From assembly GCA_945888375.1 (NCBI GenBank), contig CAMCZZ010000002.1, forward strand, positions 186,001-250,000: a stretch of 64,000 bases of DNA, given 5' to 3'. Below the pieces are notes generated by a model, which was not told the origin of the DNA, made no database searches, and saw only the letters and a program-made list of their open reading frames with translations. Both the position numbers and the translations under genes were made by a program. Positions 1 through 7,629 of this stretch are shown here, in pieces (position 1 is the stretch's first letter; the number at the start of each line of letters is the position of its first letter). The stretch is from Akkermansia muciniphila. GTDB taxonomy: Bacteria; Verrucomicrobiota; Verrucomicrobiia; Opitutales; Opitutaceae.

Positions 1-249
1 GGCCTGAAGTCCGTCGATCCGCTGCCCCTTGACCTCGCCGCGCTGCCCGCGCCGCGGGCGGTCTACGACATGATCTACAATCCGGCCGAGACCGCTCTCC
101 TGGCCGCCGCGCGCGTCCGCGGGTTGCCCGCCGCGAATGGCTTGTCCATGCTCGTCCATCAGGGTGCGCGGGCCCTGGAAATCTGGTCCGGCGCGGCCGT
201 GCCGGTCGCGACCATGGCGGCCGCCGCGCGGGCCGCGATGGGGCGCTAG
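1..249 (+). CDS. aroE: Shikimate dehydrogenase, C-terminal fragment (5' end outside window)
   Basis: Frame 1 is open from the first base to a TAG stop and encodes the last 82 residues of a protein. The fragment carries the typical shikimate dehydrogenase C-terminal pattern: YDMIYNPAETALL, then the block NGLSMLVHQGARALEIWSG with the Gln-Gly pair that contacts shikimate, and a final alanine-rich helix. The family makes shikimate from 3-dehydroshikimate with NADPH in aromatic amino acid synthesis, in the cytoplasm. The catalytic Lys/Asp and the Rossmann fold would lie upstream of the window. The next gene starts 17 bp downstream on the same strand, so co-transcription is possible. Confidence 0.88.
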   Translation, partial: GLKSVDPLPLDLAALPAPRAVYDMIYNPAETALLAAARVRGLPAANGLSMLVHQGARALEIWSGAAVPVATMAAAARAAMGR

Positions 250-266
250 CCTGACCTCGCTTCGCC

Positions 267-1466
267 ATGCCGCGCCACGTTTTCACCCGCCGCCTCGGCG
301 CCTGGCGCCTGCCGGAGAATTATTCGCGTTGGTGGGTGCGCTGGCCGGTGGCGACGTTCCTTATTCTCGGGCTGGCCATGACCCTCCCGCGCGCCTGGTG
401 CGGTCGGGACGCCGCCCGCTGGCTGGCGAACGACGAGGCTTTGGTTCTCGCCCACGCCCGCACCGTGGTTGCCGGTGTGGAAGCCGGCGTGCCAGCGGAG
501 CCACTCTCCGGGCCAGCCGGCCTTTTCCAAAACGAGTGGCTTTTCGGCACCAGCCAGATGGCGGCGCTGGGTCTTCTCCAAGTCTGTATCCAGCATCCCG
601 GACGCCGGGACGAGTTTCTGCCGGCGGCTGAGCATGCCATCGACCAAATGCTCTCCGAACGGGCGCGGGCCTTTGATGCGGCGCGCTGGAGGGAGGATCC
701 CCTCGCCTCTCTCGACGGCCCCCGGGGGCACGCGGCCTACCTCGGCTATCTCAACCTTGCCCTCTCGCTGCACCGCCGCGCCGTCCCGGACTCACGCTTC
801 GCCGACCTCAACGACCGCATCTCGGCTGCGCTCGTCCGCCGGCTGGAGGCAAGCCGCCACGGCATTCTGGAGACGTATCCGCTGGAGGCCTATCCGGTGG
901 ACAACGCGGCCGTGCTCGGCTCCCTCCTGTTGCACGCTCGGATCACCGGGGTGGATTACTCGGCGGTGGCGCCGGCGGCCCTCGCAAGATTTAGCATAGC
1001 CTGGGTTGATCCGCGTTCCGGCCTGCTTTTTCAGGCCATCAATTCGCGCGACGGCAAGCCGGCTGGCGCGGCCCGGGCCAGCGGAACGGCCCTCGCGGCT
1101 TTTTTGCTCTCTTACGGCGAACGCACGGTGTCGGGCGCCTTGTTCGCGGCGGTGCGCGATCGCTGCGCCGACTCCATCTGGGGCTTCGGCTATCTCAACG
1201 AATACCATATCGGCTCGGCCGCGGCCGGCGTCGGCGACATCGCCGCCGGCCCCTTGATTTTCGGGGTTAGTCCGACCGCCACGGGCTTCGCTCTTGGCGG
1301 GGCCCGGCTTTTCGACGATCGGCGCCGCTTCGTCTCGCTCTACCGCACCGCTCATTTGGCGGGCACGCCCAGCAAGCGGGGAAACCGGCGCGTTTTCGTG
1401 ACGGGCGGGCCGCTGGGCAACGCGATCATGCTGGCGATGTGCACCGCCCGGCTGGAGGCCCCATGA
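267..1466 (+). CDS. Membrane-anchored protein with probable alpha/alpha-toroid fold (linalool dehydratase/isomerase-like)
   Basis: A 399-residue protein that I do not firmly recognise. It has a basic N-terminus, one hydrophobic segment at about residues 27-42 (signal anchor or uncleaved signal), then an alanine-rich helical region with regularly spaced helices. The segment GDIAAGPLIFGVSPTATGFA and the upstream YPVDNAAVLGSLL resemble alpha/alpha-toroid proteins of the linalool dehydratase/isomerase type; this is recall of pattern, not a search result. It starts 17 bp after aroE and its TGA overlaps the ATG of the next gene (ATGA), so the two are probably translationally coupled. Substrate and role cannot be inferred from the context. 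Confidence 0.6.
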   Translation: MPRHVFTRRLGAWRLPENYSRWWVRWPVATFLILGLAMTLPRAWCGRDAARWLANDEALVLAHARTVVAGVEAGVPAEPLSGPAGLFQNEWLFGTSQMAALGLLQVCIQHPGRRDEFLPAAEHAIDQMLSERARAFDAARWREDPLASLDGPRGHAAYLGYLNLALSLHRRAVPDSRFADLNDRISAALVRRLEASRHGILETYPLEAYPVDNAAVLGSLLLHARITGVDYSAVAPAALARFSIAWVDPRSGLLFQAINSRDGKPAGAARASGTALAAFLLSYGERTVSGALFAAVRDRCADSIWGFGYLNEYHIGSAAAGVGDIAAGPLIFGVSPTATGFALGGARLFDDRRRFVSLYRTAHLAGTPSKRGNRRVFVTGGPLGNAIMLAMCTARLEAP

Positions 1467-1774
1467 AGACTCCCGCGCGCAAACCCTGGTGGCAAAAGGC
1501 CTACGAGCGGCGCCTGGCGCAGCCGGCGCCGACGCTTGGGCGCATCGCCCTGGAGCTGGCGGTCGTGTATGCGCTGCACTTTGCGGCCAGCTTCGCGCTC
1601 GCGCGCCTGTCGTTGCTCGAAGCAGTCCTCACCCCGGGACCGGGCGGCCGGCTGGCGTTGGTCGCCGCGCTGGGGTTTTTCGCGCTGCGCTTGTTTGTCC
1701 TGCTTTTGGCACCCGGCTGGTTCCTTGCCCGACTCTGGCTCCTCCTTACGCGGGAACGTCCGGAGTCGCGGTGA
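1463..1774 (+). CDS. Small membrane protein coupled to the toroid-like protein
   Basis: A 103-residue protein starting at the ATG that overlaps the preceding stop codon (ATGA at 1463-1466). A longer reading from an upstream start at 1439 would add eight residues inside the previous gene and is less likely. Two hydrophobic segments (about residues 28-50 and 62-90) separated by a short GPGG loop predict two transmembrane helices; both ends are rich in Arg/Lys. No family recognised. The overlap suggests it works with the upstream toroid-like protein, perhaps as its membrane partner. Its 3' end overlaps the convergent DTW gene by 29 bp. Confidence 0.6.
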   Translation: MKTPARKPWWQKAYERRLAQPAPTLGRIALELAVVYALHFAASFALARLSLLEAVLTPGPGGRLALVAALGFFALRLFVLLLAPGWFLARLWLLLTRERPESR

Positions 1775-2519
1775 GGGGGGCGCCCGCCGTGGGGGGGGTG
1801 AAAAGAGGGCGGGCCGGCCCCGCGTTTTCGTGAGCGTGCTTCGCGCCAGGGTTGGGGCGTTTGCGGGCGAACTCGGCCAGCAGTTCGGGAAAGGCGGCCG
1901 CGACGGGTGAGTCAGCGAGGTAGGCCTCGGCCTCGTGCTTGCGACCCCGCGAGCACAGGCCGGCGTAAACGTGCAACTCGAACTGCAGGCGCAGCGGCGC
2001 GGCGGCGGCGGCGTGGCCGAGGGCTTCGAGCAGAAACAGGAGGGCTTCAAACGAAGAGAAACGGTCGGCGCCGTTCTGGGCGCGCAGGGCGTAGCGGCTG
2101 GCTCCGGCCATGGGCAGGCGCACGCGGCGGCCCCAGTCCTGCACTTGGGCCAGCATGCCGCCGGCCTGGGCCCAGCTGGCGTCGAGCAACAATACCTGGA
2201 TGCGGGCGGACGGCGGCGGCGAGGCGGGAGGCTCCTCGCCGTGTGGGTGGAGGATCCAGAGTTCGTCGATGTCGGGCCTCGTGAATTCGGCCCGGATGAG
2301 TGGGCGTTCCCGGCGGTAGGGGAAAACACGCGCGCCCGCCACGACCCGGGGGATGAGGTTGCCGGTGCTGGAGGGGCGGTGCGCTTCGAGCACATGCTGG
2401 AGCACATCCACCTGCACGGGGCAGGGCTCGGCACGCTGGGCGGAGCAAATGCACCAGCGCGGCGGCAGTTCGCAACGCGGGCAGCGTTCGGTGCCTTGCA
2501 GAACAACGCTACGGGCCAT
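1746..2519 (-). CDS. DTW domain protein, probable tRNA-uridine aminocarboxypropyltransferase
   Basis: A 257-residue DTW-domain protein. The N-terminus has the family's cysteine cluster (CPRCELPPRWCIC), expected to bind a metal ion. The DTW motif appears as LDASWAQA and the downstream STxEA-type motif as FSSFEA, so both are variants of the consensus. Known members (TapT/TuaA in E. coli, DTWD1/2 in animals) transfer the aminocarboxypropyl group of SAM to uridine in tRNA (acp3U). It is the last gene of a minus-strand group apt / dehydrogenase / DTW with 6-bp gaps, and its C-terminal 30 or so residues look disordered. The exact target uridine is unknown. Confidence 0.82.
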   Translation of the reverse strand: MARSVVLQGTERCPRCELPPRWCICSAQRAEPCPVQVDVLQHVLEAHRPSSTGNLIPRVVAGARVFPYRRERPLIRAEFTRPDIDELWILHPHGEEPPASPPPSARIQVLLLDASWAQAGGMLAQVQDWGRRVRLPMAGASRYALRAQNGADRFSSFEALLFLLEALGHAAAAAPLRLQFELHVYAGLCSRGRKHEAEAYLADSPVAAAFPELLAEFARKRPNPGAKHAHENAGPARPLFTPPTAGAPLTATPDVPA

Positions 2520-2525
2520 GGCGGA

Positions 2526-3521
2526 TCAGATTATGCGGTCGCTCATCTCGGCGGGCTGGCCGGCGGTGAAGCGGGCCAGGTTGGCGAGGAACAAGTCCAC
2601 CAGCGCGTCATCCTGGTCGGTGCGGCCGCCGCCGGTGTGCGGGGTCACGTAGCAGTTGCGCGTAGTCCAGAGCGGGCTGGCGGGCGGCAGGGGCTCGGTG
2701 GCGAAGACATCCAGGTAGGCGGCGCCGACGCGGCCGGCTTCTAGGGCCTCGACCAGAGCGGGCTCGTCGACGGTCGGGCCGCGGCCGATATTGTAGAAAA
2801 AGGCGCCGGGTTTGAGCAGGGCTAGGCGCCGGGCGTTTACGTAGCGGTGGGTGGCGGGGTTTTCGGGCAGGATGTCGATGAGGTGGTCGGCGAGGGGGAG
2901 GACGGCGGAGAGTTTTTCCTCCGCGATCACGTGAACGCCGGCCTCGCTGTAAACGCGACGGCGGAGGGCGTAGATCCGCATGCGGAAGGGCGCGAGTAAT
3001 TCGACCAAACGTTTAGCGATAGCGCCGTAGCCGAGCAGCAGGGCGGTCTGGCCGGTGAGCAGGCGGGAGGCGGCGCGGTGTTCGAAGTATTTCCAGCCGC
3101 GCACGCTGCGTTGTTCGTCGAGGGAGTCGGGCAGGCGGCGAGCGAGGCCGAGCATCATGGCAAGCAGGTGTTGCGCGCAGGGCTCGGCGAAGACGGAGGA
3201 GGCGTTGGTAAGGACGGCGCGGCGGGCGCGGAGGGCGTCGAAGATTTCCTCGTTGTCGTAGCGGGTGTAGCCGGCCGAGGTGAGGGCGATCCAGCGCAGG
3301 CGGGAGTGGCGCCGGCAGGCTTCGGCATCGGGCTGGCCGAAGGCGATGTCGGCATCGGCCAGAGCGGGATCGTCCGCCGCCGCCGCGAGCACCGAGGCGG
3401 AGGCCTGGGCCGAGACAACGAGCCGGTGACCTGCGGCGGTGAGAGTTGCCGCCAACCTCGCGTGCGCGGCGGGTGCGAGCGCGGCGTTGGTCCAGATGGT
3501 CAGCGGTTGGACGGATGGCAT
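2526..3521 (-). CDS. D-isomer-specific 2-hydroxyacid dehydrogenase
   Basis: A 331-residue NAD(P)-dependent oxidoreductase of the D-2-hydroxyacid dehydrogenase family. The dinucleotide-binding loop is GYGAIAKRL, followed by the catalytic-domain blocks NIGRGPTVDE (normally N-x-x-RG), DVFATEPLP and the catalytic His in VTPHTGG near the C-terminus. It would reduce a 2-oxoacid or oxidise a D-2-hydroxyacid; the substrate (glyoxylate, phosphoglycerate or other) cannot be told from sequence. It lacks the C-terminal ACT domain of classical SerA. It lies between apt and the DTW gene with 6-bp gaps on both sides, so one transcript is likely. Confidence 0.88.
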   Translation of the reverse strand: MPSVQPLTIWTNAALAPAAHARLAATLTAAGHRLVVSAQASASVLAAAADDPALADADIAFGQPDAEACRRHSRLRWIALTSAGYTRYDNEEIFDALRARRAVLTNASSVFAEPCAQHLLAMMLGLARRLPDSLDEQRSVRGWKYFEHRAASRLLTGQTALLLGYGAIAKRLVELLAPFRMRIYALRRRVYSEAGVHVIAEEKLSAVLPLADHLIDILPENPATHRYVNARRLALLKPGAFFYNIGRGPTVDEPALVEALEAGRVGAAYLDVFATEPLPPASPLWTTRNCYVTPHTGGGRTDQDDALVDLFLANLARFTAGQPAEMSDRII

Positions 3522-3527
3522 GAGGGA

Positions 3528-4079
3528 TTATTCAGTCTCGGTGAAGCTGCACACGGCATGCACGTCGAGCCCGGCGGCGCGCAGTCGGGCGGAGCCGCCG
3601 AGCTCGGGCAGATCGATGATGGCGGCAACTCCCGCGACCTCGGCGCCGAGGGAGCGGATCAGGCCGGCGGCGGCGAGCACGGTGCCGCCGGTGGCGATGA
3701 GGTCGTCCACGATGAGCACGCGGTCCCCGGGCTTGCAGGCGTCTGCATGGATCTCGATCGCGGCGCGGCCGTATTCGAGGGCGTATTCGGCGCCGACAGT
3801 GCGGAAGGGGAGTTTGCCCTTTTTGCGCACGAGCATGAAGGGGCGGTGAAGCTGGTAAGCGAGGGCGCCGCCCAGGATGAAGCCCCGCGCATCCACGGCA
3901 GCGATGAGATTCACGCCCTTGCGGGTGGCGTCCCAAGCGATGGTCTCAACGAGGATGCGGAAGGCCTCGGGGTCTTGGAAAAGCGTGGTGACGTCGCGAA
4001 AGTTGACTCCGGGAAGGGGCCAGTCGCGCACGGTGCGGATGCGATCCTTGATGGTGGCGGCGGGGTCGAGATGAGGCAT
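3528..4079 (-). CDS. apt: Adenine phosphoribosyltransferase
   Basis: A 183-residue type I phosphoribosyltransferase that makes AMP from adenine and PRPP in purine salvage (cytoplasmic). The PRPP-binding motif VLIVDDLIATGGT sits at residues 121-133. The APT-specific N-terminal part PLPGVNFRDVTTLFQDP (about 21-37) and the AVDARGFILGG loop (about 61-71) are intact, and length matches the family. Start ATG at 4079. First gene of the minus-strand group apt / 2-hydroxyacid dehydrogenase / DTW protein. A 7-bp-period tandem repeat lies just upstream. Confidence 0.96.
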   Translation of the reverse strand: MPHLDPAATIKDRIRTVRDWPLPGVNFRDVTTLFQDPEAFRILVETIAWDATRKGVNLIAAVDARGFILGGALAYQLHRPFMLVRKKGKLPFRTVGAEYALEYGRAAIEIHADACKPGDRVLIVDDLIATGGTVLAAAGLIRSLGAEVAGVAAIIDLPELGGSARLRAAGLDVHAVCSFTETE

Positions 4080-4092
4080 GGGGGCAGAATTT

Positions 4093-4124
4093 GAAGTTAG
4101 AAGTTTGAAGCTAGAAGTCAGAAG
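4093..4124. repeat. Heptad tandem repeat GAAGnnn
   Basis: Four and a half consecutive 7-bp units: GAAGTTA, GAAGTTT, GAAGCTA, GAAGTCA, then GAAG. It is A/G-rich within an otherwise GC-rich region and lies in the 93-bp gap between apt and the glycoside hydrolase-like gene (whose stop faces the apt start). Heptad-period intergenic elements of this type are scattered in some bacterial genomes; whether this one is dispersed in this genome cannot be judged from one window. Confidence 0.75.
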
Positions 4125-4172
4125 GCGGAAATCGGGAGGGGGTGAAAGGGAGTCGAGGGCCGGCGGGGCAGG

Positions 4173-5468
4173 TTACCGGCTTCCTTCTGCCTGACTGTGC
4201 AGGCGCCGGGCGCGGGCGTGCAGGTGGCTAAGGAGCTCGGTGTGTTCGACCGCTTCGTGGTCATCGGCGTGGACCAGGCCGGCGCCGAAGGGAGGCGCGT
4301 CATCGCCGCCGTCGGCCCAGTGAGCCCACTCGATACCAACGGTGCGGGGGTCGCGGCAGGCGGCGACCAAGCCTTCGCGGTTGGCCCGGAGCAGTCGTTC
4401 GAGGCGAGTAGGGCCGGTGCCATCACGCACCGGAAGACGGCGGAAGTCGGCGTGGGCGAGACCGCCGCCGGTTATCCATTGCGGCATCGAGCCGCTGGCG
4501 GCGTCGGCTTGGGCGCTGAAACCTGCTCCGGCGCGCAGCCGCCAGGAGACGGCGTCGAGGTCGGGCCAGGCGCAGGCGTCGCGCACGCCGGGCGGGGGCG
4601 GTTCGGCGAAACGGCAGCCGAGCACGAGCCGCCCGGGATCGGCGGCGCGCAGGGCGCGGGCGGTTTCCGAGAAATAGCGCCGGGCAAATTCGTGGCCAAA
4701 GGCGCGGGCGTCGGCGGCGAAAGCCGGCTGGGTGAGGGGGCGGTTTTCCCGCGTCAGCTGGCGGAGGTGCTCGCGGTGGAGCAGATTCACGCCCCAGCGG
4801 CGGGCGAGGGCTTCGAGGGTGCCGCCGTGGCTCGCGAGCAAAAATTCCCAAGCGGCGTGGTAGGCGGCGAAGGCCGGTTCGAGACTCAGGCAGCTTTGCA
4901 GCAGGGAGACGGGGCTGCCTGCGGTTTCGCCCCAGCCGAGGGAATCGTCGGTAAACCAGCCGACCAACTCGCGCCGCCCGCGCCAAGGTGCGGCGAGGGC
5001 GGCCGCGTGGGCCTGGGCGGCTTCGGGCCAGCGGGGATCAAAAACGTCCGGCACGCGCAGGCCCGGCCCGTGCAGGGTGGGGATGCGGGCGTGAACAAAA
5101 TCCGCCGGCATGGTGAAATAGAAGCCGCGATCGACCAGTCCCGGGTCGGTCCAGGGCCCAAGCGTGTCAACGCCCCAAGTGTGTAGGCGGGCGGCCGTGC
5201 TCTTTTCCCAAGCGGCGGGCGAGGCGGGATCGTAGAGGCTCTCGACGGTGAGCGCGTAGGCGCTGCGCCGCACGGGCGGGGGGCCGGCGCGTCCGTGGCG
5301 GTTCACCCCGGCGACGGCGCGGAGCAGGACCGGTTCGTCCTCGGGCGTAAGCAGCCACCAGGAGTTTGCGGCGGTTTGTCCGAGCCGGAAAAACCCCGGC
5401 GCCCCGCGGAAGGTGGCGGGTTTAAAATCGGAAAACTGGGGACCGGAGTGAGCGAGGGGGCGGGCCAT
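4173..5468 (-). CDS. Agarase-like glycoside hydrolase fold protein, catalytic glutamates apparently missing
   Basis: A 431-residue protein started at the ATG at 5468; the frame is open further upstream, but that part lies within the neighbouring flavin-reductase gene. It resembles beta-agarase-type (GH50/GH86-like) TIM-barrel hydrolases: an N-terminal GFFRLGQTAANSWWLL block, DVFDPRWPEAA (about 141-151), and a C-terminal GIEWAHWAD ... GLVHADD block. No signal peptide is seen. Where such enzymes carry the acid/base in an Asn-Glu pair (pattern DNEL.WG), this protein has DDSLGWG at 174-180. Where the nucleophile block EFHFG is expected it has GGGLAH (334-339). It may be a pseudoenzyme, or the true active-site residues are elsewhere. 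Its start lies 2 bp from the stop of the flavin-reductase gene, so they probably share a transcript. Confidence 0.6.
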   Translation of the reverse strand: MARPLAHSGPQFSDFKPATFRGAPGFFRLGQTAANSWWLLTPEDEPVLLRAVAGVNRHGRAGPPPVRRSAYALTVESLYDPASPAAWEKSTAARLHTWGVDTLGPWTDPGLVDRGFYFTMPADFVHARIPTLHGPGLRVPDVFDPRWPEAAQAHAAALAAPWRGRRELVGWFTDDSLGWGETAGSPVSLLQSCLSLEPAFAAYHAAWEFLLASHGGTLEALARRWGVNLLHREHLRQLTRENRPLTQPAFAADARAFGHEFARRYFSETARALRAADPGRLVLGCRFAEPPPPGVRDACAWPDLDAVSWRLRAGAGFSAQADAASGSMPQWITGGGLAHADFRRLPVRDGTGPTRLERLLRANREGLVAACRDPRTVGIEWAHWADGGDDAPPFGAGLVHADDHEAVEHTELLSHLHARARRLHSQAEGSR

Positions 5469-5470
5469 GA

Positions 5471-6088
5471 TCAGCGGGTGTGGTCCGGACGCTCCAGGGC
5501 GAAGCGGTCGCGGGTGGTGGAGTAAGTTTCGCCGCCGAGACGGCCGACGGCATCGAGCCTGGCGGGATCGACTTCGCCGCCTGGGCCTAGGATATCGTCC
5601 CGCACGTGGAGGTGGAGGATCTCGGCGATCACGATATGGGCGGCCAGCGGTCCGTCGCCGACGGGCACGATCTGGCGGACGCGGCACTCGAAGGCCGCCG
5701 GGGCGGCGGCGATGCGGGGGGGGCGCACCAAAAGGCTTGGCGAGGGCACAATCCCGAAGGCGGCAAACTCGCTCTCGCCGCGCGGCAGGCGGGCGGCGCA
5801 GGCATTCATCTGGCCGGCGAGGTCGCGGGGCACGATGTGGACGACGCACTCGGGGATCTCTTCGAGGTTGAGCACGGTGTCCTTTTTCGAGCCATCGCGC
5901 AGATTGACCGGAATGAAAAGCAGGGTGGGCGGGCGGGCGGTCACGCCGTTGAAAAAGGAGAATGGAGCGAGGTTGGCGTGGCCGGCGGGGTCGATGGTCG
6001 AGACCCACGCGATGGGGCGGGGGGTGATGAGCGAGGACATCCAACCGTAGGCGTCGCGGGCGGGCAGGGCCCGCAGATCGATTTCCAT
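5471..6088 (-). CDS. Flavin reductase-like / FMN-binding split-barrel protein
   Basis: A 205-residue protein of the flavin-reductase-like, FMN-binding split-barrel family. The N-terminal segment SSLITPRPIAWVSTIDPAGH followed by NLAPFSFFNGVTARPP is the standard family start, where the Ser/Asn/Phe cluster lines the FMN site. Members either reduce FMN with NAD(P)H for a partner oxygenase or merely bind FMN. No oxygenase is adjacent, so the electron acceptor is unknown. The downstream glycoside hydrolase-like gene follows by 2 bp on the same strand. Start ATG at 6088. Confidence 0.85.
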   Translation of the reverse strand: MEIDLRALPARDAYGWMSSLITPRPIAWVSTIDPAGHANLAPFSFFNGVTARPPTLLFIPVNLRDGSKKDTVLNLEEIPECVVHIVPRDLAGQMNACAARLPRGESEFAAFGIVPSPSLLVRPPRIAAAPAAFECRVRQIVPVGDGPLAAHIVIAEILHLHVRDDILGPGGEVDPARLDAVGRLGGETYSTTRDRFALERPDHTR

Positions 6089-6194
6089 GCCGACCAGTCA
6101 GTCCGCCGGGGCGGCGGCGGGCAAATGAAACCGCTGGCGGGCGGGCTGCTTGCCGCTCGACTCGGCCGGCGCGGGCGGGGTTAACTGCGCTCCC

Positions 6195-7625
6195 ATGGCC
6201 GCCGAAGATCCCCTCTCCTCGGAACTCGTCCCCGCCGCGCTGCGCGAGGCGCTCCGGCTCAGTCCGGACAACGCCCCCTTGCTCTGCCATGTGGCGGCCC
6301 ACGTGCTTGGCTTGGGCGGCTTTGTCGAGTCGGAGGCGCTCTACAAGCGCGCCCTTGCCCTCGCGCCGGGCGACGCCGATGCGAAGCTCGGTCTGGCGCA
6401 CGCCTTTTATCATCTGGGTAAACACTCCGCCGCGCTGGTCGTGGTCGAGGGCCTCACCGCGCCCGGGGAAGCGCCCGGTCGCGCGCTGTTGTTGCATGCG
6501 CGGCTCGCCCTCCACGCTGGCGAGCCCAGGCTGGCGGCGCGGCTTTACCAGCGTGCCCGCGCTGCCCGACCGCCGGTTGCGGATGCACATCTCGAGGAGG
6601 AGCTCGCGCCCCATTTACCAGCGCCGGCCGCGCTCGCCCCCCGTCCGGCGGAGCGCCCTGCGCCACCCGAGCTCTCCGCTATCACCGGGGAGGAGGAAGC
6701 TGGCGAACGCGAGCCGCTGCCGGCCGGCGACCTGCCCCCCGAGCGCGACGCGGCCGAGGTGGAGCGCCCGCGCGTCACCTTTGCCGATCTCGGTGGCATG
6801 GAGAAGATGAAGGAAGACATCCGGATGAAGATAATTCTTCCCCTCCAGCATCCGGAGATGTTTGCCGCCTACGGCAAAAAGACCGGCGGCGGCATCCTGC
6901 TCTATGGTCCGCCCGGCTGCGGCAAGACCCACCTCGCCCGCGCCACCGCCGGGGAGGTCCGCGCGGCCTTCATCGCGGTCGGCATCAGCGACGTGCTCGA
7001 CATGTGGATCGGCCAAAGCGAGCGCAACCTCCACGGCATCTTCGAGCAGGCCCGCTCGCACCGGCCCTGCGTGTTGTTCTTTGACGAGGTCGATGCGCTC
7101 GGAGCAAACCGCACTGACATGCTCAAGTCCGGCGGCCGTCATCTGATCAACCAGTTCCTCAACGAGCTCGACGGCGTGCAGGCGACCAACGAGGGCGTGC
7201 TTATTCTCGCCGCCACCAACGCCCCCTGGCACCTCGACCCGGCCTTCCGCCGTCCCGGCCGTTTCGACCGCATCCTCTTCGTCGCCCCGCCTGACCAGAC
7301 TGCGCGCGCCGAGATCCTGCGCATCCTGCTCAAGGGCAAACCCGCGGCCGACGTTGACGCCGAGGCGGTGGCGAAAAAGACCGACGCCTTCTCCGGCGCC
7401 GACCTGCGCGCGCTGGTCGATCTCGCGGTGGAGGAGAAACTCCGCGCCGCCATGAAGTCGGGCAAACTGGCGCCGTTGACTACGCGCGACCTGCTCGATG
7501 CCGCCAAAAAACACCGCCCGACTACCCGCGACTGGTTTGAGAACGCCCGCAACTACGCCCTCTACGCCAACCAGAGCGGTCTCTACGACGACGTGCTGGA
7601 CTACCTGAAGATCGCCAAGCCTTGA
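6195..7625 (+). CDS. AAA+ ATPase with N-terminal TPR region (CDC48/SpoVK-like)
   Basis: A 476-residue protein. I chose the ATG at 6195; an upstream TTG at 6150 would add 15 residues. Residues about 20-140 form three TPR-like helical pairs (for example ALYKRALALAPGDADAKLGLA), then an acidic/proline linker, then one AAA module from about 195. Walker A is GPPGCGKTH (238-246), Walker B VLFFDEVDALG with D297/E298, a sensor AATNAPWHLD and the second-region FRRPGRFDR arginines. This is the classic AAA (FtsH/CDC48-like) type, with no protease domain and no obvious membrane segment. It probably remodels protein complexes recruited through the TPRs. The next gene, a TPR membrane protein, begins 4 bp after the stop, so the two likely form a functional pair. 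Confidence 0.85.
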   Translation: MAAEDPLSSELVPAALREALRLSPDNAPLLCHVAAHVLGLGGFVESEALYKRALALAPGDADAKLGLAHAFYHLGKHSAALVVVEGLTAPGEAPGRALLLHARLALHAGEPRLAARLYQRARAARPPVADAHLEEELAPHLPAPAALAPRPAERPAPPELSAITGEEEAGEREPLPAGDLPPERDAAEVERPRVTFADLGGMEKMKEDIRMKIILPLQHPEMFAAYGKKTGGGILLYGPPGCGKTHLARATAGEVRAAFIAVGISDVLDMWIGQSERNLHGIFEQARSHRPCVLFFDEVDALGANRTDMLKSGGRHLINQFLNELDGVQATNEGVLILAATNAPWHLDPAFRRPGRFDRILFVAPPDQTARAEILRILLKGKPAADVDAEAVAKKTDAFSGADLRALVDLAVEEKLRAAMKSGKLAPLTTRDLLDAAKKHRPTTRDWFENARNYALYANQSGLYDDVLDYLKIAKP

Positions 7626-7629
7626 GCCG

